A DNA stretch of 5,923 nt from contig DAOVVQ010000245.1 of assembly GCA_030637065.1 (NCBI GenBank), positions 1 to 5,923 on the forward strand. Reading direction: 5' to 3'. A program made the translations under genes and the position numbers. Positions within the stretch are counted from its first letter, which is position 1. Each line of letters begins with the position of its first letter. The notes beneath the pieces were generated by a model. It was not told the DNA's origin and did not search any database. It was given only the letters and a program-made list of their open reading frames with translations. Below, in pieces: positions 1 to 5,923 of this stretch. The DNA is from Planctomycetota bacterium. Lineage in GTDB: Bacteria > Planctomycetota > Phycisphaerae > Sedimentisphaerales > Anaerohalosphaeraceae.

Positions 1-15
1 AGATCGTCGGGCTGT

Positions 16-1203
16 TCATTCACGATTTCTTTCCTGTTCATGCAGGTTATACACGCTGATCGCGTAACACATCCACGCCTGGCACCAACGCATCAATGTA
101 TACTTCTTCGTCCATCGCCGCCCTTTTTGATAATAAAAGCGGGATCGGCCCCGTTCGTACAGATTCGCTAACGTCCAGTCGAGGATCTTCCGGGCGAAAT
201 CCAGATGTCCCGGATCCCGCGCCGATGCTAATGAAAACGTTATGATCCCCTGGGCCGCTCCGTGGATATCGTGCGGACAAGGCCTGTCATGCATCCACTT
301 AGGTGCGCAGTCGTCGGTAAAAAGGTTCGACTTATAAAACTCAAGGCCGTCGGACCAGTCCCGGTCGATCTGCGGGTCGGCAAGCACTTCCAGATATTCC
401 TGTATGGAATCCAGCACAAAACCGGTGTGATAGTTGTCATGCGTAATCCGCGAGGCCTCCGGGGGATCGGTATAGTACCACGCATGATAGCCGGTTTTTT
501 GCGAGATGACCCACCGCATCATCCGTTCTGCGGGCTGGAGGTAATCCGGGTTTTGCGTGATCTTATACAGCTTAGCCAGAAACGCAGCGGCAAACGCGTT
601 TACGTTGATCACCTTCCACGAGCTGTGCAGGTCGTAACTACAGCACCGCATCCCCTCTCCGACGTCGATATCGGTCAGATCCTGAAGTATAAAATCCGCG
701 ACCGACTCGCAGACCGAAAGATACTCTTTATCGCCCGTGATGCCGTAGGCCTGCAAAAAGGCCTCGGCTGCGGCACATGTCACGACGCAGTTGGGCTCGT
801 AAGGCGGGATGAAAAAAGCGATATTCTGCCACGGATGGTCGTAACCCCAGCAGTGCCCGCTATAGTCTTTGCGCCTGGATATCCCGAGCAAGACGCCCAG
901 AAGCTCAAGGCCCTCGTCCCTGAACGACTCGTCCTGTGTCGTCTTATAGAGGTTAAAACAGGTCCGGGCAAAAAGTGCCAGACCCTTGGGATTCTGTTTT
1001 TTTTGTACCCCCAGCAGCCCCCGAACATTCAGCGGAGTCCGGCTCAGGGCAAAGACAAAACCACCTCGCAGGAAGCGGGATTTACTGCCTAAAAACCGCA
1101 ATACAGGACTGTTTAACGCGTCAAACTTGCTGTACCCGGTGTAATTGTCGCTCCGGGCCCACTGAAGGGACCGGATGCAAATCTCACGATAGTCTGTGTT
1201 CAC
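16..1203 (-). CDS. alpha/alpha-toroid-like protein of a polysaccharide locus, function unknown
   Basis: A complete soluble protein of 395 residues with no signal peptide and no clear membrane segment. It consists of repeated amphipathic helix pairs, which suggests an (alpha/alpha)6-type barrel like those of glycoside hydrolases, lyases and sugar epimerases. Motifs, in 395-residue numbering: FDALNSP near 27-33, NPKGLALF near 71-78, HCWGYDHPW at 117-125, INVNAFAAAFLAKLY near 199-213, THDNYHTGF at 254-262, HDIHGAAQG at 311-319 and RWCQAWM near 372-378. The spaced His, Asp and Trp residues look like a carbohydrate-binding or catalytic groove. From memory, proteins with this motif series occur in exopolysaccharide clusters, some with unreliable names; I assign no reaction. 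I prefer the GTG start at 1203 because TGGAGA lies 7 nt upstream; the longer TTG start at 1209 would leave only 1 nt. The gene is divergent from the three glycosyltransferase genes and ends in TGA at 16-18. It carries an A8 run (coding strand) at 997-1004, with the frame intact. The gene call is sure; the function is not. Confidence 0.88.
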   Translation of the reverse strand: MNTDYREICIRSLQWARSDNYTGYSKFDALNSPVLRFLGSKSRFLRGGFVFALSRTPLNVRGLLGVQKKQNPKGLALFARTCFNLYKTTQDESFRDEGLELLGVLLGISRRKDYSGHCWGYDHPWQNIAFFIPPYEPNCVVTCAAAEAFLQAYGITGDKEYLSVCESVADFILQDLTDIDVGEGMRCCSYDLHSSWKVINVNAFAAAFLAKLYKITQNPDYLQPAERMMRWVISQKTGYHAWYYTDPPEASRITHDNYHTGFVLDSIQEYLEVLADPQIDRDWSDGLEFYKSNLFTDDCAPKWMHDRPCPHDIHGAAQGIITFSLASARDPGHLDFARKILDWTLANLYERGRSRFYYQKGRRWTKKYTLMRWCQAWMCYAISVYNLHEQERNRE

Positions 1204-1210
1204 AAACAAA

Positions 1211-1216
1211 TCTCCA
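1211..1216 (-). promoter_or_regulatory. ribosome binding site of the leftward gene, decides its start
   Basis: On the minus strand this reads TGGAGA, a good match to the anti-Shine-Dalgarno sequence. It lies 7 nt before the GTG at 1203-1201 and only 1 nt before the in-frame TTG at 1209-1207. The spacing favours GTG and a protein two residues shorter than the longest open frame. Confidence 0.6.
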
Positions 1217-1242
1217 TTGTGAATATGGGCTCAGGCGTCTGA

Positions 1243-1275
1243 ATCGGACAAAGGACCATACATCGGACAAAGGAC
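1243..1275. repeat. 14-bp direct repeat, two copies, 19-bp period
   Basis: ATCGGACAAAGGAC occurs at 1243-1256 and again, identical, at 1262-1275, separated by 5 bp. On the minus strand it lies between the predicted transcription start (about 1282) and the GTG start of the leftward gene, so it would be in the 5' leader or just downstream of the promoter. A period of nearly two helical turns places both copies on about the same DNA face, as expected for a two-site protein operator. It could also be a chance or slippage-derived duplication. Confidence 0.6.
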
Positions 1276-1288
1276 TGCACATAGCTAC

Positions 1289-1317
1289 ATTCTGTCAAAA
1301 CAGGTAAGCCCTGTCAA
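1289..1317 (-). promoter_or_regulatory. predicted sigma70-type promoter of the leftward gene
   Basis: Read on the minus strand, a perfect -35 box TTGACA (1317-1312) is followed by a 17-bp spacer and a -10 box CAGAAT (1294-1289, 4 of 6 matches to TATAAT). Transcription would begin near 1282, giving a leader of about 80 nt before the GTG at 1203. A second TTGACA lies 19 bp downstream (1298-1293) and overlaps the -10 box, but has no acceptable -10 partner of its own. This is a sequence match only. Confidence 0.5.
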
Positions 1318-1429
1318 GCGGTTTCGCCGCCCTAATGGTTTCCCCGATGCAGGCCTCCGCAACAGCAGCCCAAGTGCAAACCGAAAAGCCGTTAGTTCTT
1401 ACAGGCTGGGAAAAAATTACACTAAACGC

Positions 1430-1458
1430 TGGACAATCGTCTACTGATTTGGTACAAT
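1430..1458 (+). promoter_or_regulatory. predicted sigma70-type promoter for the rightward glycosyltransferase genes
   Basis: The -35 box TGGACA (1430-1435, 5 of 6 matches) is followed by a 17-bp spacer and the -10 box TACAAT (1453-1458, 5 of 6). The predicted transcription start is near 1465, about 325 nt before the ATG at 1790, so the first rightward gene would have a long untranslated leader. The TATAAT at 1532-1537 could be a second start, but its best -35 candidate is badly spaced. Confidence 0.5.
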
Positions 1459-1541
1459 ACTGCGTCGTGTGTTTAAGTTCTGTGCATCAAAAAAGCGAGC
1501 ATCTGATAGTATTGCAACGGTCAAACGGCAGTATAATCGCA

Positions 1542-1578
1542 GTGCCAAGATCATCGGAGTGAAATTGTGATCTTGCAC
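1542..1578 (+). promoter_or_regulatory. bulged hairpin in the leader, overlapping a possible 17-codon leader frame
   Basis: GTGC (1542-1545) plus AAGATCA (1547-1553) pairs with TGATCTT plus GCAC (1568-1578). This gives an 11-bp stem with one bulged C at 1546 and a 14-nt loop. No T-run follows, so it is not an intrinsic terminator. The loop carries GGAG (1556-1559), placed 7 nt before a GTG at 1567. That GTG opens a frame of 17 codons ending in TAG at 1618-1620 (VILHLRTCCKSSKTSVS). The stem would partly hide this start codon. It may be a leader regulatory structure, a protein-binding inverted repeat, or chance; the mini-frame is not called as a gene. Confidence 0.3.
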
Positions 1579-1789
1579 CTGCGTACGTGTTGTAAGAGTT
1601 CAAAAACCAGCGTATCGTAGCGGCAGTGTCAAAGGCCATGTCGCACGAACCAAAGATCCCGGTATCCGGTTAGAATGCAGCAAGCGGATTACAGCACTGG
1701 CATACCCTCAGGTAATGTCCGGTTGTTGCAGTTGAGTACCGACGGGTTTTGGTTTAGCCGGTTTCCATCTGAAACTGCAAGGGCTTTGG

Positions 1790-3508
1790 ATGAACAAGAC
1801 CAAGGGAACAGCAAGTTGCAAACCCGTTTGCGAAGAAACAGGCGCCGCCGGTCGTCGTTCGGGCCGCATCCCTATTCTCTCGATCCTGTTTCTGCTGGTG
1901 CTGGTCTTTGCGATCGGTTTTCGCATCTATAAGGCCGATTTTGCGGGCATTACCTATGACGAGCGAGCCAACTTCCGCCTCTTTGCGCAAAACCTTTTCA
2001 CAGCGGTGAATGTCTTTACGACAACCAACAATCATGTCCTCAACTCCGTGCTGATGTACTATGCGCATGAATATTTCGCGTATTATGACCACTTTATTCG
2101 CATACCCTCTCTTCTGGCTGGGATACTGTTTACGCTTTCCTTAGCTTATATTGTTCACAGAACGATTTCCTCCAAGGCAATTCGGGTCGCCGCCCTGGCG
2201 ATGATATCGCTGATCCCGTTCGTGGTGGACTATTCGTTTATGGCCCGGGGTTATTCCTACGCAATGGGTGCGTGCTTTGTACAGATAGCCCTGGTCGTAT
2301 GGCTGATCGAGCATAAGATCAGGTACGGGTTTTGGCTCTTGCCCGTCATGGCGATATCGCTGATGAATTTCGTGGCCTTTGGCGCGATGCTGTCAAGTTT
2401 GCTGATCCTTGGCGCGTTTAATCTTATCTTCGTATTCTTCTATTCTGACGCGATTCTCCGTCCGAAAGATATCGCTGACGGCCTGAACGACCACAATGAT
2501 TCCAGTCGGGGCCATCGAGTCAAAAGGATACACCGCAGGCAGTGGCACCCTGACGATGCCGATGTGCGGAAGGTATCTCTGTTTGAAAAGAAGTGGTTTC
2601 CCATTGCCCTGAATCTGACGTCTGTTTTTCTGATCTCCTCGACTTTGCTCTATCTGCTCTACAAGAATATATACCAGACTATCCTCAATAATCGTACACT
2701 TGCGCGAATCGCCAGAAGGTTTTCAGGCTGGTCGGGTTTTGTCGACTATCTCCATGACCTGCTTGTTACGCGCGTATTCGTACCGAAAAGAACGCCCGGC
2801 AATATCATTTTGACGGTTATACTGCTCTTGCTGGCGGTGGCGGTATTGTTTCATCTTTATCGATTCTGCAGGGCCGTCAAAAAACGTCAGTGGCGAAGAT
2901 ACATCAACAGGGATGACCCAGCGGTTTTCATCTTTGCCGTTACCGCTCTTACAATGCTCTTTATGTTCATCCAGTGTGTTTGGATGGGCAAAGGTCTCGG
3001 CCTGGCCCGCAACCACGTCTTTATGATCCCCCTGGTTTTACTTTGCGGCCTGATACTGCTGGACCGGTTTGGTTGTGCCTTCAGGGGGAGGATAACCAGA
3101 CGGTTCATCCAGGGCGCAGTGGCCATTGTGGTGCTGGCGGCAATGATACATAATTTTCCTTCGCCTTATCATATCGCCCGGCAGGGCATGGCGGGGCCGC
3201 TGCTGCGGAAACTACGCGATATCGATCCGGATCGGGTCTGGAACATAGGATTTACGGAAAAGACCAAAAACCGGTCGGTCGGATTCTGGTATTATAAAAG
3301 AAATTTTGGACACAAATATAAATGCAGGCTGCTCCAGCCCGACAAAGCTGACTTGTGCGACCTGCTCATTCAGGTCGAGGGCAATCAGCCGGTCGGCAGG
3401 GCTTTGTTCGAATGGAGGTTCTTCAAGCCGCAGAAATATGTTATCGTTGTAAATACTCAACTTCCTACAGATAAAGTAATATATTCGGCTTGTCTCATCG
3501 AAGATTGA
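1790..3508 (+). CDS. GT-C type multi-pass membrane glycosyltransferase (GT39/ArnT-like)
   Basis: An integral membrane protein of 572 residues with about 11 predicted helices (roughly 27-45, 107-123, 130-148, 158-174, 180-196, 199-218, 270-291, 338-357, 377-396, 407-424, 438-455). The first large outside loop carries ITYDE (54-58), whose acidic pair D57-E58 sits where GT-C enzymes keep their catalytic Asp. NNHVLNS (80-86), RIPS (104-107) and ARGYSYA (152-158) follow; these motifs are common in GT39-like proteins. Such enzymes transfer a sugar from a polyprenyl-phosphate donor to an acceptor on the outer face of the membrane; the sugar and acceptor here are unknown. A hydrophilic His/Arg/Asp-rich loop spans about 219-268, and a soluble tail of about 115 residues follows the last helix. 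ATG 1790 is the only ordinary start after the in-frame stop at 1733, with AAGGG 6 nt upstream. The next gene, 95 bp on, may make its donor. Confidence 0.9.
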   Translation: MNKTKGTASCKPVCEETGAAGRRSGRIPILSILFLLVLVFAIGFRIYKADFAGITYDERANFRLFAQNLFTAVNVFTTTNNHVLNSVLMYYAHEYFAYYDHFIRIPSLLAGILFTLSLAYIVHRTISSKAIRVAALAMISLIPFVVDYSFMARGYSYAMGACFVQIALVVWLIEHKIRYGFWLLPVMAISLMNFVAFGAMLSSLLILGAFNLIFVFFYSDAILRPKDIADGLNDHNDSSRGHRVKRIHRRQWHPDDADVRKVSLFEKKWFPIALNLTSVFLISSTLLYLLYKNIYQTILNNRTLARIARRFSGWSGFVDYLHDLLVTRVFVPKRTPGNIILTVILLLLAVAVLFHLYRFCRAVKKRQWRRYINRDDPAVFIFAVTALTMLFMFIQCVWMGKGLGLARNHVFMIPLVLLCGLILLDRFGCAFRGRITRRFIQGAVAIVVLAAMIHNFPSPYHIARQGMAGPLLRKLRDIDPDRVWNIGFTEKTKNRSVGFWYYKRNFGHKYKCRLLQPDKADLCDLLIQVEGNQPVGRALFEWRFFKPQKYVIVVNTQLPTDKVIYSACLIED

Positions 3509-3536
3509 CCGTTCTGGGCGAATATGGATAAATTTC

Positions 3537-3566
3537 TGGACTTGCGACTTGTTTTTTTTGTATAAT
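3537..3566 (+). promoter_or_regulatory. predicted promoter for the GT2 gene
   Basis: In the 95-bp gap, TGGACT (3537-3542, 4 of 6 matches to the -35 consensus) is followed by an 18-bp spacer containing a T8 run, then a perfect TATAAT (3561-3566). Transcription would start near 3573, giving a leader of about 30 nt. No hairpin precedes the T8 run (3552-3559), so I do not call a terminator here. The GT2 gene could thus be transcribed independently as well as by read-through. Confidence 0.5.
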
Positions 3567-3590
3567 GTTCGCTCTGGAATAGGCCGATTT

Positions 3591-3597
3591 GAGGGAG
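3591..3597 (+). promoter_or_regulatory. ribosome binding site that fixes the GT2 start
   Basis: GAGGGAG at 3591-3597 is a strong Shine-Dalgarno match ending 6 nt before ATG 3604. The longer in-frame TTG start at 3589 would place this site inside the coding region, and the family normally begins directly with the first beta strand (MKLLIQIPCYNEE), so ATG 3604 is preferred. Confidence 0.8.
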
Positions 3598-3603
3598 TAT
3601 AGA

Positions 3604-4560
3604 ATGAAACTTCTGATCCAAATACCCTGTTATAACGAAGAAATGACGCTTCCTGAGGTCATTAGGGACTTGCCGCGCGAGCTTGACGGCGTCGATTGCA
3701 TAGAATATCTCGTTATCGATGATGGCAGCACCGACCGGACGGTGGAGGTTGCCCGGGAGCTTGGCGTCCATCACGTCCTGAGTATGGGCTCTAATCACGG
3801 GTTGGCGGCGACGTTTTTGGCGGGAATCGGCAAATGTCTTGAATTGGGGGCGGATATTATCGTCAATACCGATGGCGATAACCAGTATGCCGGTAGTTGT
3901 ATTAAGGATCTCATTGTCCCTGTTATCCAGTCCAGGCTGGATATCGTAGTTGGAGCCAGACCTATCGACAATATCGAACATTTTTCATGGCTCAAGAAGA
4001 GGCTGCAACGGCTGGGCAGCCGCGTGGTCCGGCAGTTTTCTAATACCGATATACCCGACACAACAAGTGGTTTTCGTGCCTACTCAGCCGAGGCGGCAAT
4101 GAAACTACATGTATTCAATCGCTATACCTACACACTCGAAACCATCATCCAGGCTGGACACATGCACATGAGGATCGGCCATGTCCCGATCCGGGTAAAC
4201 GCAAAGACGCGGGAATCCCGGCTTATCTCATCGGTACCGCGTTATGTATGGCGGTCAATGTCAATTATTATGCGTTCGTATATGACATACAAGCCGTTTC
4301 GCACGTTCTTCTACAGTTCGTTAGTGCCGGCACTGGCCGGCCTGGCGTTGTGTGTGCGGTTTCTGTATTTCTATTTCAGCGAGCAATCCGCGTCGGGACA
4401 TCTCCAGTCGCTGCTCTTGGCGGCGGTGCTGCTGATCGTCGCGTTTAACCTGTTTAGCCTGGGTATCCTCGCCGACCTCATCAGCGCCAATCGGCAGCTT
4501 ATTCAGGAGAATCTATTCAGCACCAGAAGCCGGATGTATCACGACAGGAAATCGAACTAA
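3604..4560 (+). CDS. GT2 polyprenyl-phosphate sugar synthase (DPM1/GtrB-like)
   Basis: The protein has 318 residues: an N-terminal GT-A domain and two C-terminal membrane helices (about 232-256 and 265-290). It starts with the strand MKLLIQIPCYNEE typical of GT2 enzymes. VIDDGSTD (37-44) binds the nucleotide, NTDGDNQY (88-95) contains the DxD-like metal site D90-G-D92, and DTTSGFRAYS (152-161) and YTYTLET (174-180) are characteristic of dolichol/polyprenyl-phosphate sugar synthases. Known relatives transfer a sugar from a nucleotide sugar to polyprenyl phosphate at the cytoplasmic face; two C-terminal helices and this length resemble GtrB-type enzymes. The sugar (mannose, glucose or another) cannot be read from the sequence. 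It lies between two GT-C transferase genes, the class that consumes such lipid-linked sugars, so donor supply is its likely role (inference). It has its own candidate promoter and a strong ribosome binding site. I see no GtrA-like flippase domain. Confidence 0.93.
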   Translation: MKLLIQIPCYNEEMTLPEVIRDLPRELDGVDCIEYLVIDDGSTDRTVEVARELGVHHVLSMGSNHGLAATFLAGIGKCLELGADIIVNTDGDNQYAGSCIKDLIVPVIQSRLDIVVGARPIDNIEHFSWLKKRLQRLGSRVVRQFSNTDIPDTTSGFRAYSAEAAMKLHVFNRYTYTLETIIQAGHMHMRIGHVPIRVNAKTRESRLISSVPRYVWRSMSIIMRSYMTYKPFRTFFYSSLVPALAGLALCVRFLYFYFSEQSASGHLQSLLLAAVLLIVAFNLFSLGILADLISANRQLIQENLFSTRSRMYHDRKSN

Positions 4561-4589
4561 AGATATGGTGATCTGTTGATACGCCGAAA

Positions 4590-4617
4590 TTTAATCCACC
4601 GGTCTTTTTGTTATTAT
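4590..4617 (+). promoter_or_regulatory. weak candidate promoter before the last gene
   Basis: TATTAT (4612-4617, 5 of 6 matches to -10) follows a T-rich stretch, much as in the preceding gap. The best -35 candidate, TTTAAT at 4590-4595 with a 16-bp spacer, matches only 3 of 6. The 87-bp gap is long enough for a promoter, but read-through from the GT2 gene is equally possible. Confidence 0.25.
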
Positions 4618-4633
4618 GCGATTGTAAAAGATT

Positions 4634-4640
4634 AGGAAAA
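4634..4640 (+). promoter_or_regulatory. probable ribosome binding site of the last gene
   Basis: AGGAAAA at 4634-4640 has the AGGA core 10 nt before ATG 4648. The spacing is slightly long, but no competing start has a better site. Confidence 0.45.
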
Positions 4641-4647
4641 GACGCTT

Positions 4648-5923
4648 ATGTCCCGAGCCAGGAATCGAAGCAGAAGACCTCATGCCCCATCACAACGAAG
4701 GCGACCGGTACCGGTGAGAGACAAGGCTTTGGTTATCGATCCGGCTATCGATGATGTGGCGAATCGACGTTTCGAGATATGTGTCATTGTGCTTCTGCTT
4801 ATTTTCGGGATTTACAAGTCCGTCGTCATGTTCGGCGCTATCCCCGTTCCCAACCCGGATTACGCCGGATTCATCAGAACTGGCGAGGCAATCTGGAGCG
4901 GCAGTCTGCCGGGCAGCTTTAAGCGGGCTCCCGTTGTCGGCGTTTTGCAGGTGGGCATGAGCAAATTTGTAGGAGGTCCGCATCCGACATTAACCGCCAG
5001 TTGGCTCGTAAATGCGATTTTAAGTGCGCTAAGTGTAGTTTTGATATGGCTGGTGGGAAAGAGGCTGATAGGCAGGGCGGCGATATGGCTTGCCGTTGTC
5101 ACGGTGCTCAATCCCTGGATCATGCGGTATCAGGCCGTACCGATCGCCGAAACGACCATGATATTCTTTAGCCTGCTTACTTTCTACTTCATATTCAGAA
5201 GGTCAAATTGGGCCTACGTCTTCGCCGCCATAGCCCCGATGGTTCGCTACGAACTGGTGTCGCTGATAGTAGTGGCGTTTTTGATGGATATGGTTATGCG
5301 GAAGACCGCCAGGGAAAGATGGCTGGCTCTTTGCTGGTCTGGTCTTGCCTCGGTGCCCTTTTTATTATGGATGCTCGGCACCTGGCTGAATTGGGAGACA
5401 AACTCCGGCAGCCACTATATACACAACTATGCCGATGCGGCGAAAAAGGGCGGGATAGGTGTCAGGGGGTCGGGCTTTAAGCGATTTTTCTATCTGCTTT
5501 GGGAATCGACTTTTTCCTCGGTAGTGCAATTGCCGTCCGCGGTTAAGGGGTTGTTTCACGGATATACGCAGGAGCAATACGCGACCCAAGCCGCCGCCCT
5601 TGAGGCATACGAAGCTACCAAATCCGCCACAGCGGCACTGTTTCGATTCAACAAGGCACTGGTCTGGTTCAGTGTGCTGGCGGTAACTGCTTACGGAATA
5701 TTCAAGCGGCACTGGAAACTTCTGGCGTTGTTGTTGTTTTTGCTGATGTATATTGCCGTGCATGCCATGCGGATCAAGAGCCACGCCAGATATTCGGTAC
5801 CGGCTATCTGGGCTGCTATGATGTTCTTCTGGGCGGGTTTGTATTACTGTTGGCGGGTGCTGAACAGCACAAAACGAAGAATTACGTGTTTTTTGGTTTA
5901 TATATACTTCCTGATCATATGTG
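4648..5923 (+). CDS. second GT-C type membrane glycosyltransferase, 3' end cut by window
   Basis: The frame is open from ATG 4648 to the last base, giving 425 residues and no stop. The first 40 residues are cytoplasmic-looking and Arg-rich (nine Arg in the first 24), followed by helix 1 at about 43-62, which fits the positive-inside rule. At least nine more hydrophobic segments follow, including about 116-136, 143-159, 166-184, 202-217, 225-246, 335-352, 357-373 and 383-401. The first outside loop has NPDYAGF (69-75), with D71 as the likely catalytic acid, and FKRAPVVG (91-98). PIAETTMIFFSLL (165-177), MVRYELVSL (198-206) and KSHARYSVP (377-385) resemble motifs of PMT/ArnT/GT87-like enzymes. 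Its loop motifs differ from those of the first GT-C gene, so it is not a simple duplicate. It probably uses a polyprenyl-linked sugar; acceptor and sugar are unknown. The C-terminal part is missing, so the full length is unknown. Confidence 0.85.
   Translation, partial: MSRARNRSRRPHAPSQRRRPVPVRDKALVIDPAIDDVANRRFEICVIVLLLIFGIYKSVVMFGAIPVPNPDYAGFIRTGEAIWSGSLPGSFKRAPVVGVLQVGMSKFVGGPHPTLTASWLVNAILSALSVVLIWLVGKRLIGRAAIWLAVVTVLNPWIMRYQAVPIAETTMIFFSLLTFYFIFRRSNWAYVFAAIAPMVRYELVSLIVVAFLMDMVMRKTARERWLALCWSGLASVPFLLWMLGTWLNWETNSGSHYIHNYADAAKKGGIGVRGSGFKRFFYLLWESTFSSVVQLPSAVKGLFHGYTQEQYATQAAALEAYEATKSATAALFRFNKALVWFSVLAVTAYGIFKRHWKLLALLLFLLMYIAVHAMRIKSHARYSVPAIWAAMMFFWAGLYYCWRVLNSTKRRITCFLVYIYFLIIC

Larger units (their letters stand above)
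1204..1789. other. divergent intergenic region with regulatory signals, no convincing protein gene
   Basis: This 586-bp gap separates the leftward toroid-protein gene from the rightward glycosyltransferase genes. The left third holds the leftward ribosome binding site, the 14-bp direct repeat and the leftward promoter. The middle holds a good rightward promoter at 1430-1458, a perfect TATAAT at 1532-1537 with a poorly spaced TTGCAA (1512-1517, 14 bp apart), and a bulged hairpin at 1542-1578. In the right part, 1621-1780, I see nothing definite. The open frame at 1335-1562 has no ribosome binding site and no recognisable protein features. I see no transposon ends, tRNA or intrinsic terminator. 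Confidence 0.7.

Noticed and set aside
997..1004. A8 run (coding strand) as a programmed frameshift site in the toroid-protein gene
   Set aside because: The zero frame is intact and encodes the full protein. A -1 shift would reach a stop within about 15 codons, and no stimulatory structure is evident.
262..1092. 276-codon plus-strand frame opposite the toroid-protein gene
   Set aside because: It lies fully antisense to a gene with clear family-like motifs, has no ribosome binding site at its start, and its translation shows no recognisable domain.
1335..1562. 75-codon plus-strand frame in the divergent region
   Set aside because: There is no Shine-Dalgarno sequence before its ATG, it runs across the better supported promoter at 1430-1458, and its translation has no recognisable feature.
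1675..1932. 85-codon plus-strand frame overlapping the start of the first GT-C gene
   Set aside because: It is out of frame with the supported gene, has no ribosome binding site, and reads through the N-terminal membrane segment in another frame.
3552..3559. T8 run after the first GT-C gene as an intrinsic terminator
   Set aside because: No GC-rich hairpin precedes it, and it falls in the spacer of a good promoter.
3457..3981. 174-codon minus-strand frame across the GT2 start
   Set aside because: It is antisense to the strongly supported GT2 catalytic domain and its promoter, and shows no domain.
5365..5784. 139-codon minus-strand frame
   Set aside because: It is antisense to the open frame of the last GT-C gene, and its translation looks like noise rich in Gln and Arg.

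Overview
The window is a stretch of bacterial-looking DNA carrying a surface-polysaccharide or glycoprotein glycosylation locus: three complete genes and one that runs off the right-hand edge. It has compact genes, recognisable sigma70-type -35/-10 boxes, GGAG-type ribosome binding sites and bacterial-style polyprenyl-phosphate glycosyltransferases. I cannot fix the organism from this sequence. A Gram-negative-type or PVC-group bacterium (for example a planctomycete) would fit, but that is a guess. I see no tRNA, rRNA, CRISPR array, insertion sequence or integrase.

Layout. Positions 16-1203 (minus strand) encode an all-helical, probably alpha/alpha-toroid protein of a type I associate with polysaccharide loci; its exact reaction is unknown. 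Positions 1204-1789 are a divergent intergenic region. It holds a leftward promoter with a perfect TTGACA box, a 14-bp direct repeat with 19-bp period, a good rightward promoter (TGGACA-N17-TACAAT), and a leader of about 325 nt with a bulged hairpin. Three rightward genes follow. Positions 1790-3508 encode a GT-C type multi-pass membrane glycosyltransferase. Positions 3604-4560 encode a GT2 polyprenyl-phosphate sugar synthase (DPM1/GtrB-like) with two C-terminal membrane helices. Positions 4648 to beyond 5923 encode a second, different GT-C type membrane glycosyltransferase, cut by the window end. The gaps between the rightward genes are 95 and 87 bp. The first has a convincing promoter of its own; the second has only a weak candidate.

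How they may work together (inference): the GT2 enzyme charges a polyprenyl-phosphate carrier with a sugar at the cytoplasmic face. After flipping, the two GT-C enzymes use such lipid-linked sugars on the outer face of the membrane to decorate a glycan, lipid or protein. No flippase is visible, so it would lie outside the window or be shared. The divergent toroid protein may process the same glycan, but nothing in the sequence proves that.
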